Assembly (NCBI RefSeq): GCF_051020985.1
Contig: NC_135001.1
Coordinates: 16,485,896 to 16,549,895, forward strand
Reading direction: 5' to 3'
Origin: Nomia melanderi
Lineage: Eukaryota > Arthropoda > Insecta > Hymenoptera > Halictidae
DNA: 64,000 nucleotides
The translations under genes and the position numbers were made by a program. This document shows, piece by piece, positions 34,774 through 45,373 of this stretch. Under the pieces are notes generated by a model. It had not been told where the DNA came from and made no database searches. It saw nothing but the letters and a program-made list of their open reading frames with translations. Each line of letters opens with the position of its first letter. Positions within the stretch are counted from its first letter, which is position 1.

Positions 34774-37049
34774 TAATTGCAGTCGGGAGGGAGGCTTTCC
34801 CGGCGACGAAGAAGCGAAAGCATTTTCTAGGGCAGGATTTCACGGATTCGCGTTAAGTTCTGGAAATGATCGAAACCAATGCCGTTTCACGGGGGAGAAA
34901 GCTCCGGAGGAATTCGGTGTTTGCGCGGGGCGTGAGGGTGGAATGCGCTTTCTCTTGTTGTCTCTCGTCTCCTCCGACTGCGCGTAAATTATGCAGAATG
35001 TATCTCCGCGGGGGTGGAAGGAGTCGACATTGTGGGTCGTCGGCGAAGTGTAAGCATCTGCGCGAGCAGGGAGTGCCTGGGCGGAGTCGAGGCCAGACGA
35101 GACGCGAAGTCGGCGGCACGCTCGTGCTCGACTTTTTGTACGCCCATTGCAACAGTTGGCCCCTTTAAGGCTCTACAAGAGCCGCATACTTGACTGCGGT
35201 CCTCCCTTTAACGCGTTTCATAAGCAATTACTCGGCTCACCGTTACTCATAGTCATGTAGAACGAAGAGACTCGTTGCGGCAGCAACAGGCCAGTTTCCT
35301 GTGCCATGCCCCTGTATTAAGAAGCGAGGAGTAAAGTTTTATTTGAATCTGGGATAAATATGAGGATTATTTCGGTGTATTTGTGAAAAGATAAATGTTG
35401 GATTTTTGATAAATAATAATACATATTAACACTACAACAACCAGACGGGTAAAAACTGAAACTGTTATCGTAATCGATTTTGAAAATACTAAACCTAAAG
35501 AGTGCAGCTAAATCTATTCAAAATTTCAAGACCATTGTACTGAGATAAAACAATCACTTTTATAATCTTCGCAATAAGATTCTAAAAGAAAGGCGCTGAA
35601 AATGTAGAATATATTTAAATAAACATATTTTATAAAAATCCATTCCCTTATCGAGGAACACTAGATAATATCATGAGCCACCGAATGAAATTATAATAAC
35701 TAAATTATAATGTCAAGATAGCTAAACATCTATCACATTAGGTGTTATACTAATTTATAAAGTATTTATAACAAGTCATAAATATTTTACGTAGAATATA
35801 TTATCTTCAATAGAGAAAATTATTACTGTAAATATTAAGAAATACTCGAAGTACCTAACAGTTTCAGATAAAATTACTATACTTCGCTTCAACTGATGAA
35901 AATGTAAATATTTCAATACTATATTATTTGAATTGTACACCAGTTAATATTTTAGACAATATTTGAAATATTTTCTCTCGAAACTTTTCCAGCTCTGACT
36001 GGATGCAAGCGGCGAGGTTTCCGTGTAAGTTATCGGGACTCTACTACAGTCCGTTTCTATTGTCCGTCGAATACGTAGGGATTCGTCAACGATATGAAAT
36101 TCAATAAAGTTACGAAAACGGTGATTCCACTTTTCGAAGCCAGCGTTACAACAGTTTGCTCCTTTAAGGAGAGTCTACCGGAAGATACTACCTCGTTCGA
36201 TCGGCAAGTTCTATAAGTGACTGTTCGACCTCCGGTTATCTCTTGCGATCGCCAATCTTTGAAGCTGTCTAGGTTAGAGAGCTACTGGTTGCCCGTGACA
36301 CGGGAGACGTATAAGCGTCGCGTCGATGGAGTTTATGAACTCTTCTCGAGAAAACGAGCATCCTCGTGCTGAAACCGAGCATGGACATTAAATTCTAGCA
36401 GATTGATGTTCTATCTTGCCGTATACGGAGTGATCCAACGTGAACTGGAGATGTATTAAAAGCCAGCTTTAAAGTACAAAGGTAGAAAATTTTTTAACCG
36501 TATCATTTTATCGCGAGATCGTTACCTACGCTTTTTATAGTTAATATGGCTTTTTAAATTTAAAGGTACGTTGCTACTAAAGATTTCGAATAAAAGTGGA
36601 CGTTATCTTATCGAGATTTATGAGTTTTAAACCGCAAGTAACTTATTATGTAGTTTGCAGTAATAAATTATATAGAAGGAGATATAGAAAGAATTTATTC
36701 TAAAAATTATATCTTCTAAACATTACTGTTTTTATAATAATTTTATAGAAAGTTCCGAACAATCGTAAACCTAATATTCCGACGATCAATAATTTTGTTG
36801 GATTTATAATTACCGAATCCAATCTTTGTATTTCATTACGGGAAACCATAAAACTCTTGGGAAATTAGACTAAAAACTAAATAAATTGGCAATAATATTC
36901 TCCTGCAACTTAACACTAAACACGAAATAACCAGTTTGAAATTTGATTTAAAATTCTGTGTTTCCATTCTTTCATTTAACTTTTTATCAATCCATGTATT
37001 ATCCAATTAATCAATTTTTCAAGTTTTCTTTCCCTTTGTCCCTATTTCT
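34774..37049. other. GC-rich patch, AT-rich stretch, mixed patch
   Basis: 34774-35330 is GC-richer, with antisense frames of 99 and 100 codons without domains. 35331-35990 is AT-rich; at 35426 a TTAACACTACAACAACCAGA resembles a family 2 end. 35990-36480 is mixed and 36480-37049 AT-rich. No gene or RNA seen. Confidence 0.35.
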
Positions 37050-39049
37050 ACTTTATCGTCCGACGTTACTTGTATTTTATAACCAATTATTCCGGTTACT
37101 TTAAGAGTAGGTGTATACAAACCGCTACATTTATTGTTAATCCTAAAGTAATCTGTTCTCCCCAATTAGTTGCCGAATATAAATACAAGGTTATCAAAAC
37201 TTCATTTCGTTCGCAATGCAAAAGCTATTTCGGCTCCTCTCTCTCAAACTATCGAACACATTCTTTTACACAAACAACATGTTAACACGGCAACTGTCGA
37301 TAAACCAACAGTCGCGCCCACCTCCAGGATTGCCGGTTGTAAGTTGCATTACAAACTGTGCGAAAAACGTGGACGCTATAATTACGCGCCTACGTGTACG
37401 CCGTTCCGGGGAGTAATTACAGTGCGCGACGAAATCGCGAACAATTTTTCGCCCGTGTCGAGGGGCAGCGTAAAAACATAATTTGAAAGTCGGCAGTCGT
37501 GACAATTTGTGTTCTCGTCGCGAGATACGTTATTTCATCTCGTCACTCTTACGTGTCCGACGCCCTCCCTATTCGCTTCATTTGAGATGCACTGCCGCAA
37601 AACGTAGGACCAATGTGAATCCAATATCGGAAAACAATTTCTCTCGCGGAAGAATTTTAGCGCGGCTTTTCAAGCCGTCGGACCTTCAGTGGCTTTTTCT
37701 CCCAGCCACTCTTTCTTCCAACCTGCCCACCCTTCCTCTCCGCCCCCAGTTACTCCATCCTTTCCCTATTTTTCTGTTTCCGGCGTACTATTCCATTTTC
37801 TCGATACCACCTTTAAACCGCGCTCGTTTCTCCCCCGCGGAAGAGTGACCACGCTCTTTTGTCGTGACTCACGACTTCCCCCGTAATAACGATAAATGTT
37901 AATGTCGCGTTATCGTTCCGGTATCAACCTTTATGTCAATAACCACGTACTCGTTACCAAGATCCATTTAAACATTTTTTGTCTTTCTGCTGAAACGTCA
38001 GAAAATTATTTTGAACGACTATTGTTGTAACTTAAACCCTTCGTTCGGTGATGTAGTTGTTCATTAATGTGGTTGGCAATATGGATCTTTTATAGTCGGG
38101 CTTAATTTTTCATTGCGATTTCCGTATGAATTTGAAACAATTGCAAGATATTTATTATAGTTTTTAATTTAATATGTAAATGACATTTCAGTCAAATCTT
38201 CATATCAATTTGCAATGGAAAATTACAATTTGAAGTGGAATCATGAAGAAATGAAATTTTCGATAGGCTTTTAATGGTTTATATTGCCAGAAGAGGGCTG
38301 ATTGACATTGGCTGCCATTTGCTACATGAAAAATTTAACGCTATGTTTATGGAGATTTTTTGTTTATTTGAAAAGTTATTCGATAATTGATATACTTATA
38401 TAAGGAAAATTTAGTTGATTGGATAGAATAATGAGAAGAATGGAGGAATTTGATGGGTACCCTATATAAAGTACTATATGCTCAATTAAAAATTGCTTAC
38501 TTCTTAATTTATAGTAATAAATATTTTTTTCGCAGTGTTTATACGTTTATACATTCGTCATAACAATTTGTTAATTAGCTGGAACGTTATAACATGTAAA
38601 GAATGTTATGTACAAAAAAATAAAATAAAATAACGGGTACTTCCATTTGAGATTTCGTTTCCAAGATTCCAAATTTAACATGTGCCATCGAGAGTTATTT
38701 GAATATTAATATGTGAAGTTAATTTTGAAACTGGTTTCTCCCAAAAACGGAGTTTCAAATGAAAATATTTTATTCAATATTTTTCACTTGTCACTTCCGG
38801 TTAGTTACATCACCTGTATTCAGTCGAGTTAGTTACGTGCACGTTTAATCTTGATTTTTTCCAAAAAATTTTCAGTGTAAAAATAAATTTTCGATGAGTT
38901 TCCTCTTTCGTGAGAAATAGCGCTCCATCCGTTTCAATTACAGAATATTTTATGTAACAAGATTACACTTTATTCTTGCTTCCATTTGTATGTTTTGGCG
39001 TGGAAAATATAGTTAGATGGCTAGAGATATATAGACATTTAGATGTCTG
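37050..39049. other. GC-richer island (37200-37900) then AT-rich stretch
   Basis: The island has frames of 66-121 codons on both strands and a C/T-rich run at 37700-37800. 37900-39049 is AT-rich. Nothing recognisable as a gene. Confidence 0.35.
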
Positions 39050-39097
39050 GATATTTCGATATTCGGATATTCGGATATTTGGATATTTGGATATTGA
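39050..39097 (+). repeat. 8-bp tandem repeat (GATATTYG)n
   Basis: Six consecutive 8-bp units of the form GATATTCG or GATATTTG, with single-base variation, then degeneration into ATTGATGG. Confidence 0.85.
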
Positions 39098-39279
39098 TGG
39101 TATAATTGCTATAAATATTTCACTTATGATATCTGCATTATTTCATATTATGAAATTAATCTTCCATAATTGGATAGCAAAATTATATATTTCATTTTCT
39201 CAAACATTGTTTCGGAATACATGTATCACATTTCAGCAAGAACAACAATGTTTTTAATATATAATAAAAATATTTGGAA

Positions 39280-39735
39280 CCGATGAACTCTCAAGAATCC
39301 ATTCTTCTTCGTGTTTTGATGCATAGTTGTATTTCTTTCAGTTTAAAATCGGCTAGATAATAAGATAATAGCTATCAACATCATCTATTCACAATAACTA
39401 CAGCCATATTTTATTAACTTTGACGAATTTGATTCTAGCTGTATATAGGAATTACGCCGTTCATCTATTATCAAATGTGCGAAGAATTCAAACAATTTCA
39501 TTAAATTTGAATTCAGCATAATCCGTGCATCACACATAGGTACTGCCCTGTCACTTTCCATCCAACGTATTTGTACATCTGTATTGTCGAATCGAATAAA
39601 TCGTACAATATTCAAGAATCGATTCACACTCGCGATTGCTATATAAAGAGAATCCAAACCCGATTTCCGCATATCCGATGTATAGACCTTAGTTAAATTA
39701 TTTATACCGACCATCAAAAGGTAGTCATGCTTGAT
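39280..39735 (-). pseudogene. piggyBac-like transposase relic
   Basis: The minus-strand frame 39385-39717 encodes about 110 residues that follow the piggyBac transposase catalytic domain. VGINNLTKVY matches the LGLLI-GV-R region, SVNRFLNIVRFIRFDN matches the S--RF--I-RFLRFDD motif, and LIIDERR corresponds to the TIDE block with the first catalytic aspartate. KLIKYGC matches KP-KYGI. After a stop, a frame shift gives DVDSYYL, consistent with the CD--T-Y block. An in-frame TGA lies upstream. Only a piece of the transposase remains and it is disrupted. The family inserts at TTAA, like the many MITEs around it. I cannot tie it to a specific MITE family because its termini are not identified. Confidence 0.75.
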
Positions 39736-40284
39736 TCATAAATTAACATCACCTTGTGAACTTCCGACATTTCCTATTATTACGTTTCATTCAAATCCCT
39801 TACAGTACTATTTACGTGGTACACTTTCAAAAGGTCAAGACAAAGTTAAAGAGAGACTATGGAAGAAAAATGACATGTTTGATTATTTAACTCCTTCTGC
39901 GCGATTTCCTTGGCAATCGTACTAGTTACAATTATTTTAATTTATAAGAATGTAAAGAACTTTTCTGCTGATTGTGTGTATAGACATTCTTTAATACTAG
40001 ATGCTTTAATATCAAATTTGCTAAACATAATTTAGTAAAAGTTAAAGTCAGTTTTGACTGATGCATCTGTACATATTTTAATTTTTTTCCTGGAAACTTT
40101 ACTTTTTAAGATCCATGTCAATGAACACTTGCTTTTTTAGCAGCAATACAATGAAGTGTACAATAAACGTCTGTAAACTTAGTATTAAGGACAAAATGTC
40201 GACAATAGCGAAATAATCATTCATTTCCTGCTCTCTGCAAAGAATTACATTGGTTCCTATTAAATTGAGTATTTGAGTGCACGA
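39736..40284. other. AT-rich stretch flanking the piggyBac relic
   Basis: A 64-codon plus-strand frame at 39731-39925 has a basic, ordinary composition but no recognisable similarity. It may be part of the decayed element. The rest is AT-rich. Confidence 0.3.
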
Positions 40285-40301
40285 ATTAGCACCGTACGAA
40301 A

Positions 40302-40444
40302 TTTTAATTATTGACGTAAGATTTAATTACGACCTTTCCAGCAGTAATTGATGAATTAATTATTGTAGAGTCTCGCGTGTTATTATGACAACAGGCTCCG
40401 AGTTTCACACTTTCACATTTTTATCACTGCCGATTATTAATTAC
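40302..40444. promoter_or_regulatory. Cluster of homeodomain-type TAAT sites
   Basis: Within 145 bp lie TTTTAATTATTG (40302), TTTAATTAC (40322), AGTAATTGATGAATTAATTA (40342) and GATTATTAATTAC (40432). A GC-richer segment follows (GGCGCGCCG, 40451). TAATTA and TAATTG are core sites for homeodomain factors. Clustering next to GC-rich DNA is compatible with an enhancer, but AT-rich sequence yields such sites by chance. Confidence 0.25.
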
Positions 40445-40519
40445 TAGATCCGGCGCGCCGAAAAAATGGCGTCCGACGTGTTAATGCATTATATGCACGT
40501 TTGTCACCGATATTCGGAA

Positions 40520-40847
40520 TCATCGATATAATGTTTCTTTGTTCCGTTTCATCGAATTTATGTAAATTGGCGGATTGCATGCTTTGTGATCATGTAGCAT
40601 TTTAAATTCAAATGGAATTGATTTTGTGTCTATTGGACCGCGGTACAATTTAATAAGGTTTATGAAACGAAATGTTAATAAAAGGTTGCCCCGGCTATAT
40701 ATTTCTTTCGTTATAACCGAGCGATATATTATCACTTCGAAATGGAAACGTACAATTAGAATTTTTATAAAAGTGAGTTAAATGGTGCTCAACTGTTCCG
40801 CGAAGAATAAAGCAACAACGAGTATAGCAAGAATAATAACGTTTTAG
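40520..40847. other. AT-rich non-coding stretch
   Basis: No supported feature. The minus-strand 71-codon frame at 40520-40735 is unremarkable. Confidence 0.3.
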
Positions 40848-41020
40848 ACTAAACGCACGCGAGCGGTATGAAGCAAAATGTCACAGCGACGATTGTTTTG
40901 GAAGAATAGGGACTCTCTTATCTTTCTTTTTGTGGGACGAAAGAACTTTGTGTCTCTATTCTTTCCAAAACAATCGTCCCTGCAACATTTCCCAGTAAAC
41001 CGTTCGTGTGCATTTGATCT
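40848..41020. repeat. Long imperfect hairpin (inverted repeat)
   Basis: The inner arms 40887-40913 and 40952-40979 are nearly perfectly complementary: CGACGATTGTTTTGGAAGAA pairs with TTCTTTCCAAAACAATCGTC, leaving a loop of about 38 bp. Complementarity continues outward with mismatches (GCAAAATGTCACAG with TGCAACATTTCCC, then CACGCGAGCGG with CCGTTCGTGTGC). The arms reach about 70 bp. A transcript from either strand would fold into a long hairpin. It could be a hairpin RNA locus, a foldback element or a recent inverted duplication. No matching known microRNA was recognised. Confidence 0.65.
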
Positions 41021-41240
41021 TATCTTCATCATATCCAATTGTAAGAAAAATTGATGAAAAAAGAAATGGAACGAAAACAGAAAGAGAATCAGATAATAAA
41101 CTGTATATTCGTGAAACCGCGGAGCGAGCGCATCTACAATATATTCTAATGGAAAACTGAAGCAAAACGAAGAAGAATTACACATTTTTAGTACCATATT
41201 GCGTTTTAAGATGACGTGTATACTCGTCAAACGCAGTTAA
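41021..41240 (+). repeat. Dispersed repeat D, copy 1 (pair with 52718)
   Basis: The part from about 41136 to 41240 aligns with 52718-52851: AAAACTGAAGCAAAACGAAG, AATTACAC, TTAGTACCA, CGTGTATACTCGTCAAACGC. Copy 1 lacks about 25 bp found in copy 2. Its CAG-TTAA end is interrupted by the family 1 MITE that follows. 41021-41135 is unassigned. Confidence 0.65.
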
Positions 41241-41487
41241 CCCCTTGACGTATTATTCACTCTCTCTACTAAACTCGTATAACATTTTACTATCGGCAAT
41301 TTGGAAGAAAAGCAGTGAAATTTTCCATTTTGCTTTAAGCAGAAATTTAATTTGAAAATAATACACTGATAGTAGGAAACTAGTTTTTTGCTTTGATCCG
41401 CGGTCAATGAAGAACATTGATTTTTATTAAATTAGTCTAGAAATCTTTATCGCGAGTCTCAATCGTCATTGTATGGCAAGGGGTTAA
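41237..41487 (+). mobile_element. Family 1 TTAA MITE inserted in repeat D
   Basis: TTAA at 41237-41240 and 41484-41487 flanks a 243-bp body beginning CCCCTTGACG and ending GTATGGCAAGGGG. The right subterminal GCGAGTCTCAATCGTCATTG matches the family. The host sequence CAG-TTAA-CTGGTTAA is intact at 52845-52859. This shows that TTAA was duplicated on insertion, as in piggyBac-superfamily transposition. Confidence 0.85.
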
Positions 41488-42756
41488 CTGGTTAATTATC
41501 TCCCGAACGAAACACAGCTGGGGAAGTGAAAAAGAGAAACGACAACATGAGGATTGCCCAGAAAGTATCTATTTACAATGATTGCTAGAAAATCTGCGGC
41601 ATGCTTTGCCCAAGCGCGAGAAGCTGCCCACGAAGTACAACTCGTTTATCACGTCCAGGAAACAAAATTAAATTGTAATTGCACTATGTATAACGGCGCA
41701 GTGTCGCCAAGGTAAGCGCCCTGCCGACGACAACTAATTACATTTAGGTGCTTCACTTTTACCATCACGCGGGAGTAATTGCCTTGGGTAGTCATAATGA
41801 AAAAGTATCGATTGCTCATTCCTGTGTTGTGCCTTTCTTACCTGCTCCGTTGGCAAGTTAATTGGATTTTTCATCGACATAACTCAATCTATGAATCTAA
41901 GTGTATTACGGCCGATCAATCAAGACGCGAAGTGAAATTCATGACCGTCACGAATCGTTTGCTGCGCGCAACAACGCGTAGGTTAACCCGACAGCGTATA
42001 AATTTGCGTTTACCCCGATCGTCAAGCGGCCGATAGAAATTTCAGACACTGTCAAATATACAGAATCGTGTGCGCGTTTACGTTTGTTGCATACAATATT
42101 CGTTCCGGTTCATTCGATTGTCAAATCATTTCAAACACATTAGCACTATCGCGTAATCCATGTTACGACGCATGAATATTACCGTGCTATCAATACGCCC
42201 TTGCCGGACAAATAGATTTCCATTACATTAAGATCATTTCTGTTTTATAGTCAGTTTTTCTCGAGATTCTTCTTTTAAATTCAGATATCGCATTTTAAGT
42301 GTTGTTCGTATTAAGTTATTGGTTAACTTTTCTAGAGAAAGTGCATGTGTCTCCAAAGTTAGGGTCGGGGTTATTCTATATGGAACAGTAAGTCGAAAAT
42401 GTAGAACAGTATTTGTTGATACACATAGAATAATAATTAAGAATAATTACGTTAAGAACTTGTATCGTTACTTTCATATTTTCTGTTCTATAAAACATGT
42501 TATGTGTTTTTAGAACACAGTGAGAAAAGAAATAAGCATTCATGATAGTTTACCTACTTCCTATTATACTCGTTTATATTGGTAACCCTGTACGATTTCT
42601 ATAATATATACACTTGCAAAAACCACTATACTTTTTTCTTAACCATTTTCTAGCCGAAAAAATTCACCGGAAACAACCTACTGTAAAATTTCAGTACTCA
42701 CAACTACAAACAGAATTTGCCTTTCATCAATGCGAACCGAGTAATATTCATGTTCA
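41488..42756. other. Mixed stretch with possible regulatory sites
   Basis: 41500-42060 is GC-richer than the surroundings and contains the TAAT cluster annotated at 41666-41782. The 85-codon frame at 41779-42036 has a hydrophobic start but no recognisable family. 42060-42756 is AT-rich. Confidence 0.35.
41666..41782. promoter_or_regulatory. Second cluster of homeodomain-type sites
   Basis: AAATTAAATTGTAATTGC (about 41666), AACTAATTACA (41732) and AGTAATTGCC (41774) lie within 120 bp of mixed, non-repetitive sequence with GC-rich spacers (CGCCAAGGTAAGCGCCCTGC). This is more enhancer-like than simple AT-rich DNA. Function is inferred only. Confidence 0.25.
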
Positions 42757-42982
42757 TTAACACTAAAACTACCGAGCAGTTGAATCGACTTTCCGAAATT
42801 CCTCTATAGAATCTCCAAGAGTGCATCTATTGGAGCTTTAATCGATTTACAATTCAGTTTGCGTGTTGCTAAGTCAATTCTCTTAATAATTTCTCAGAGA
42901 AACATTTGTGGTGTTTTTGATAATTGCAAAATGAAGAAATCAGGAATGGGCCATTGTGACTCGTTTGGTAGTTTCAGTGACG
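42757..42982 (+). mobile_element. Family 2A TTAA MITE
   Basis: TTAA (42757-42760) then CACTAAAACTACCGAGCAGT. The right end GACTCGTTTGGTAGTTTCAG is the inverted repeat, with the distal TTAA mutated. The interior matches the reverse complement of 58480-58690 along its length (CTCCAAGAGTGCATCTA, TCTCAGAGAAAC, ATCAGGAATGG). About 226 bp. Confidence 0.75.
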
Positions 42983-43040
42983 AATTCAGTTTCAAATGTT
43001 TACAGCGTGTCTAACTCGACATTATAAGTCAAGTGGTTAA
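42983..43040 (+). mobile_element. Family 1 MITE right-end fragment
   Basis: GAATTCAGTTTCAAATGTTT, then CTAACTCGACATTATAAGTC and AAGTGGTTAA at 43031-43040, match the right end of family 1. It directly abuts the family 2A copy, and GAGTAATATTCATG just left of that copy also resembles family 1. So family 2A probably inserted into family 1. Confidence 0.5.
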
Positions 43041-43800
43041 ACACAAATCTCCAAACATGCTCATAATGGTTGATCGTTGAACAGGATTCAACTCGATAAC
43101 GATATTTCCCAAGGTCCGACTGGGGCAAGGAATAGCGTGCTACATTGCGGAAATCGTTAACCAGAGTATGTGCTATGGAAAAGTTCTGAAGCGTAACACG
43201 AGGCTTAACTCATGACTGCTTAAGGGGTTAGTAAGATATTTAGTTTACTAACATTTCAACGGTGTCGAGGGGCTCAGCGGAGGTTGGTGGGAGCAGACCA
43301 TGGTCTAAGAGACTTAGGAGCTAGCGGTCACCCCTTGAGTGCATTCTCCTGTTCCAGGGTGTCTACCGACGCTTTAGGCTTTCAAGATCATTAATTTAAG
43401 GTTGCCGCTGGCACTGCACGCTACTGAATTCTCGATGCTTTTCGGGACGAAGACTTGGAAGAAAAGAATGCCCCGAAAAAGAGACAACGGGAAAAAGATT
43501 TTTAAAGTGTAAGTCCGAGTGTACTTTCTGCTCCTGCCTTCATCAAGCTGCGCCTTAATCAATTTGCTTGAGCGATAATCGTTTGCTGCTTGCGAAACTT
43601 CGAAATTCTGATTTCTTTTTCGTTTTGCAGTTCACGTTACAACACTGCAACAGGATTGTTTCAATAATTAGCATTAACCATGCCGGCACTTTTCCTACTG
43701 TAACTAGTCGAACAACTGGCTACAAAATAGAGATAAACAAATTAGAGGGTCAATTTTTTTAGTGGAAACAGAAACAAAAGAAAGGATGAAAATTGAAAAG
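43041..43800. other. Mixed non-coding stretch
   Basis: 43200-43570 is GC-richer; it includes the 12-bp palindrome AGACCATGGTCT near 43299. Frames of 62-64 codons are unremarkable. No RNA gene recognised. Confidence 0.3.
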
Positions 43801-43909
43801 TCAACTAATCGGACAATATAGGAATTGATATAAAATTAAATGAACGAAAGAAAACGCAGAACTTTAAATTCGGTCATTCGACCAGTTTCCGGTACGGTTA
43901 GTGTTCGAC
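43801..43909 (+). repeat. Dispersed repeat, copy 2 (pair with 19891)
   Basis: GGACAATATAGGAATTGATA and AAATGAACGAAAGAAAA align with 19891-20010. Both share a right end close to GTTAGTGTTC. The copies differ by a deletion of about 15 bp. Confidence 0.55.
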
Positions 43910-45131
43910 ACCTTAGAAATACGGTCCAGGATGTACCAAAATGAAAGTGAAATTTTGCAGAAAATAGCAAGGAAGACAACTGTGAATTATACTTTTTGAG
44001 GAGAAAAAAAGTAAGATGCAATGGCGTAGACATGAAAATGTCTATCCTTTTTATTTTCTGTTCTAGTTGAGAATATTCCATACGAGTTTGATTGATTAAA
44101 TTTCCTTTATTAGAGTGCACCATGCTATTATGTTCTCGCCGATAGAAATTGTCATCGTCTTTGCGGGATGTTCCTAATATAGTGCTCTAAGCGTGTATCT
44201 TACTATCTGTCACTGAAATTTCTCCCTTGGAATAAGAAAGCCCCCGGCACGAAATGAAATATGACCTTCAGTGGGAATAATAAATCGTACAGAAGCGTTT
44301 AATGTAGTCCGAGCGGAAATGAAAAAAGACGAACGCGGACAGGAAATCGTGTCCCGATGGTTCAAAGAGGATTCGAGAGGAGCAATGGAAAAAACGAATA
44401 TCAACCGCAATGCGTCTCGGAAAGGAGAGGAGACAGGACAGCTGGACTGTTGGGATGGTCGAGTAGGCAAGTTATTTGCGGGATAATGCGAGATTGAACG
44501 TATAAGGACGGTAAGACGGAGAGCGCGGGACGATGGAGCCGGAGAGGTTATGGTCGGAGCAGTGACTGGGAAAGCAAGGGAATAGCGAATAGTAATCGGA
44601 TAAGGAGGAAAGACTGATTTGCGGAAAGCATTTATATCCACTACTGCTGCGTGTGCACACGACGCGATACTTCGCTACTCGGATATAATTTCCTACATTT
44701 CATTGCCGAAATTACAGACACTATATTAAGTCCATACTTCAATCATTTCTGTATTCATCGTATTCGTAAAGCGCTGAAATAGAGTGAAACCTCAATTAGT
44801 GCTTGATTTTCGTATACTTTGCTTGCAATAGATTGCCAGTTCTTATGTAAGTTCATATGTTGTAATTTATAATTTTATAATGAAGAAAAATTGAGACAAA
44901 GCGAGACTTCATTTTCTGTAACTTAAAGACAATATGAAAAGGGACCTTTTCTTAAAAACTTTGTATAAGTTGTAAGCACATAAAAATCCATCATTTAGTC
45001 ATTACCAATGTTGAACTCGTTGCACTCTATCACTCTTAACACATGCACCACTAAAATAGATTAATTCTGTTCCTTAATTTAGTTAATTATGTAGGCACGA
45101 TTTTTCTTCTAATTACCTTCGAAAGATATCA
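43910..45131. other. Mixed stretch, purine-biased patch 44270-44620
   Basis: The plus strand at 44270-44620 is purine-rich. This creates a long antisense open frame (143 codons, minus, 44210-44641) that is proline- and serine-rich, as translated pyrimidine-rich DNA tends to be. No domain is recognisable, so no gene is called. The rest is AT-rich. Confidence 0.35.
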
Positions 45132-45373
45132 TTAACCCCTTGCAATAACGTCTCAGACTCGCGATGAGGATTTCAAATAGAATTTAACAAACATAAATAT
45201 TATTCAATTTGTTTGAATGCGAAGTATTATTCCTCCGCTATCAATAATTATACCTTAAAGCACACGTTGACGTAAAATAAGACTGAAATTTTCTCTTACT
45301 TTCAATAAATTATTAATCACAAAGGAATTAGATCGATCCCAAGTTAGAAAGAAATCACAAGGCAAAGGGTTAA
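45132..45373 (-). mobile_element. Family 1 TTAA MITE, full length
   Basis: TTAA at both ends (45132-45135, 45370-45373). The left side CCCCTTGCAATAACGTCTCA and the right side AAGAAATCACAAGGCAAAGG are the reverse complement of the family ends. It is close to the copy at 25955-26200 along its length. 242 bp. Confidence 0.82.

Noticed and set aside
40844..41230. 128-codon minus-strand frame
   Set aside because: Its first part lies in repeat D and its second in the long hairpin, so the frame is a by-product of repeats.
44210..44641. 143-codon minus-strand frame rich in proline and serine
   Set aside because: It is explained by a purine-rich plus strand, which removes stop codons on the complement.
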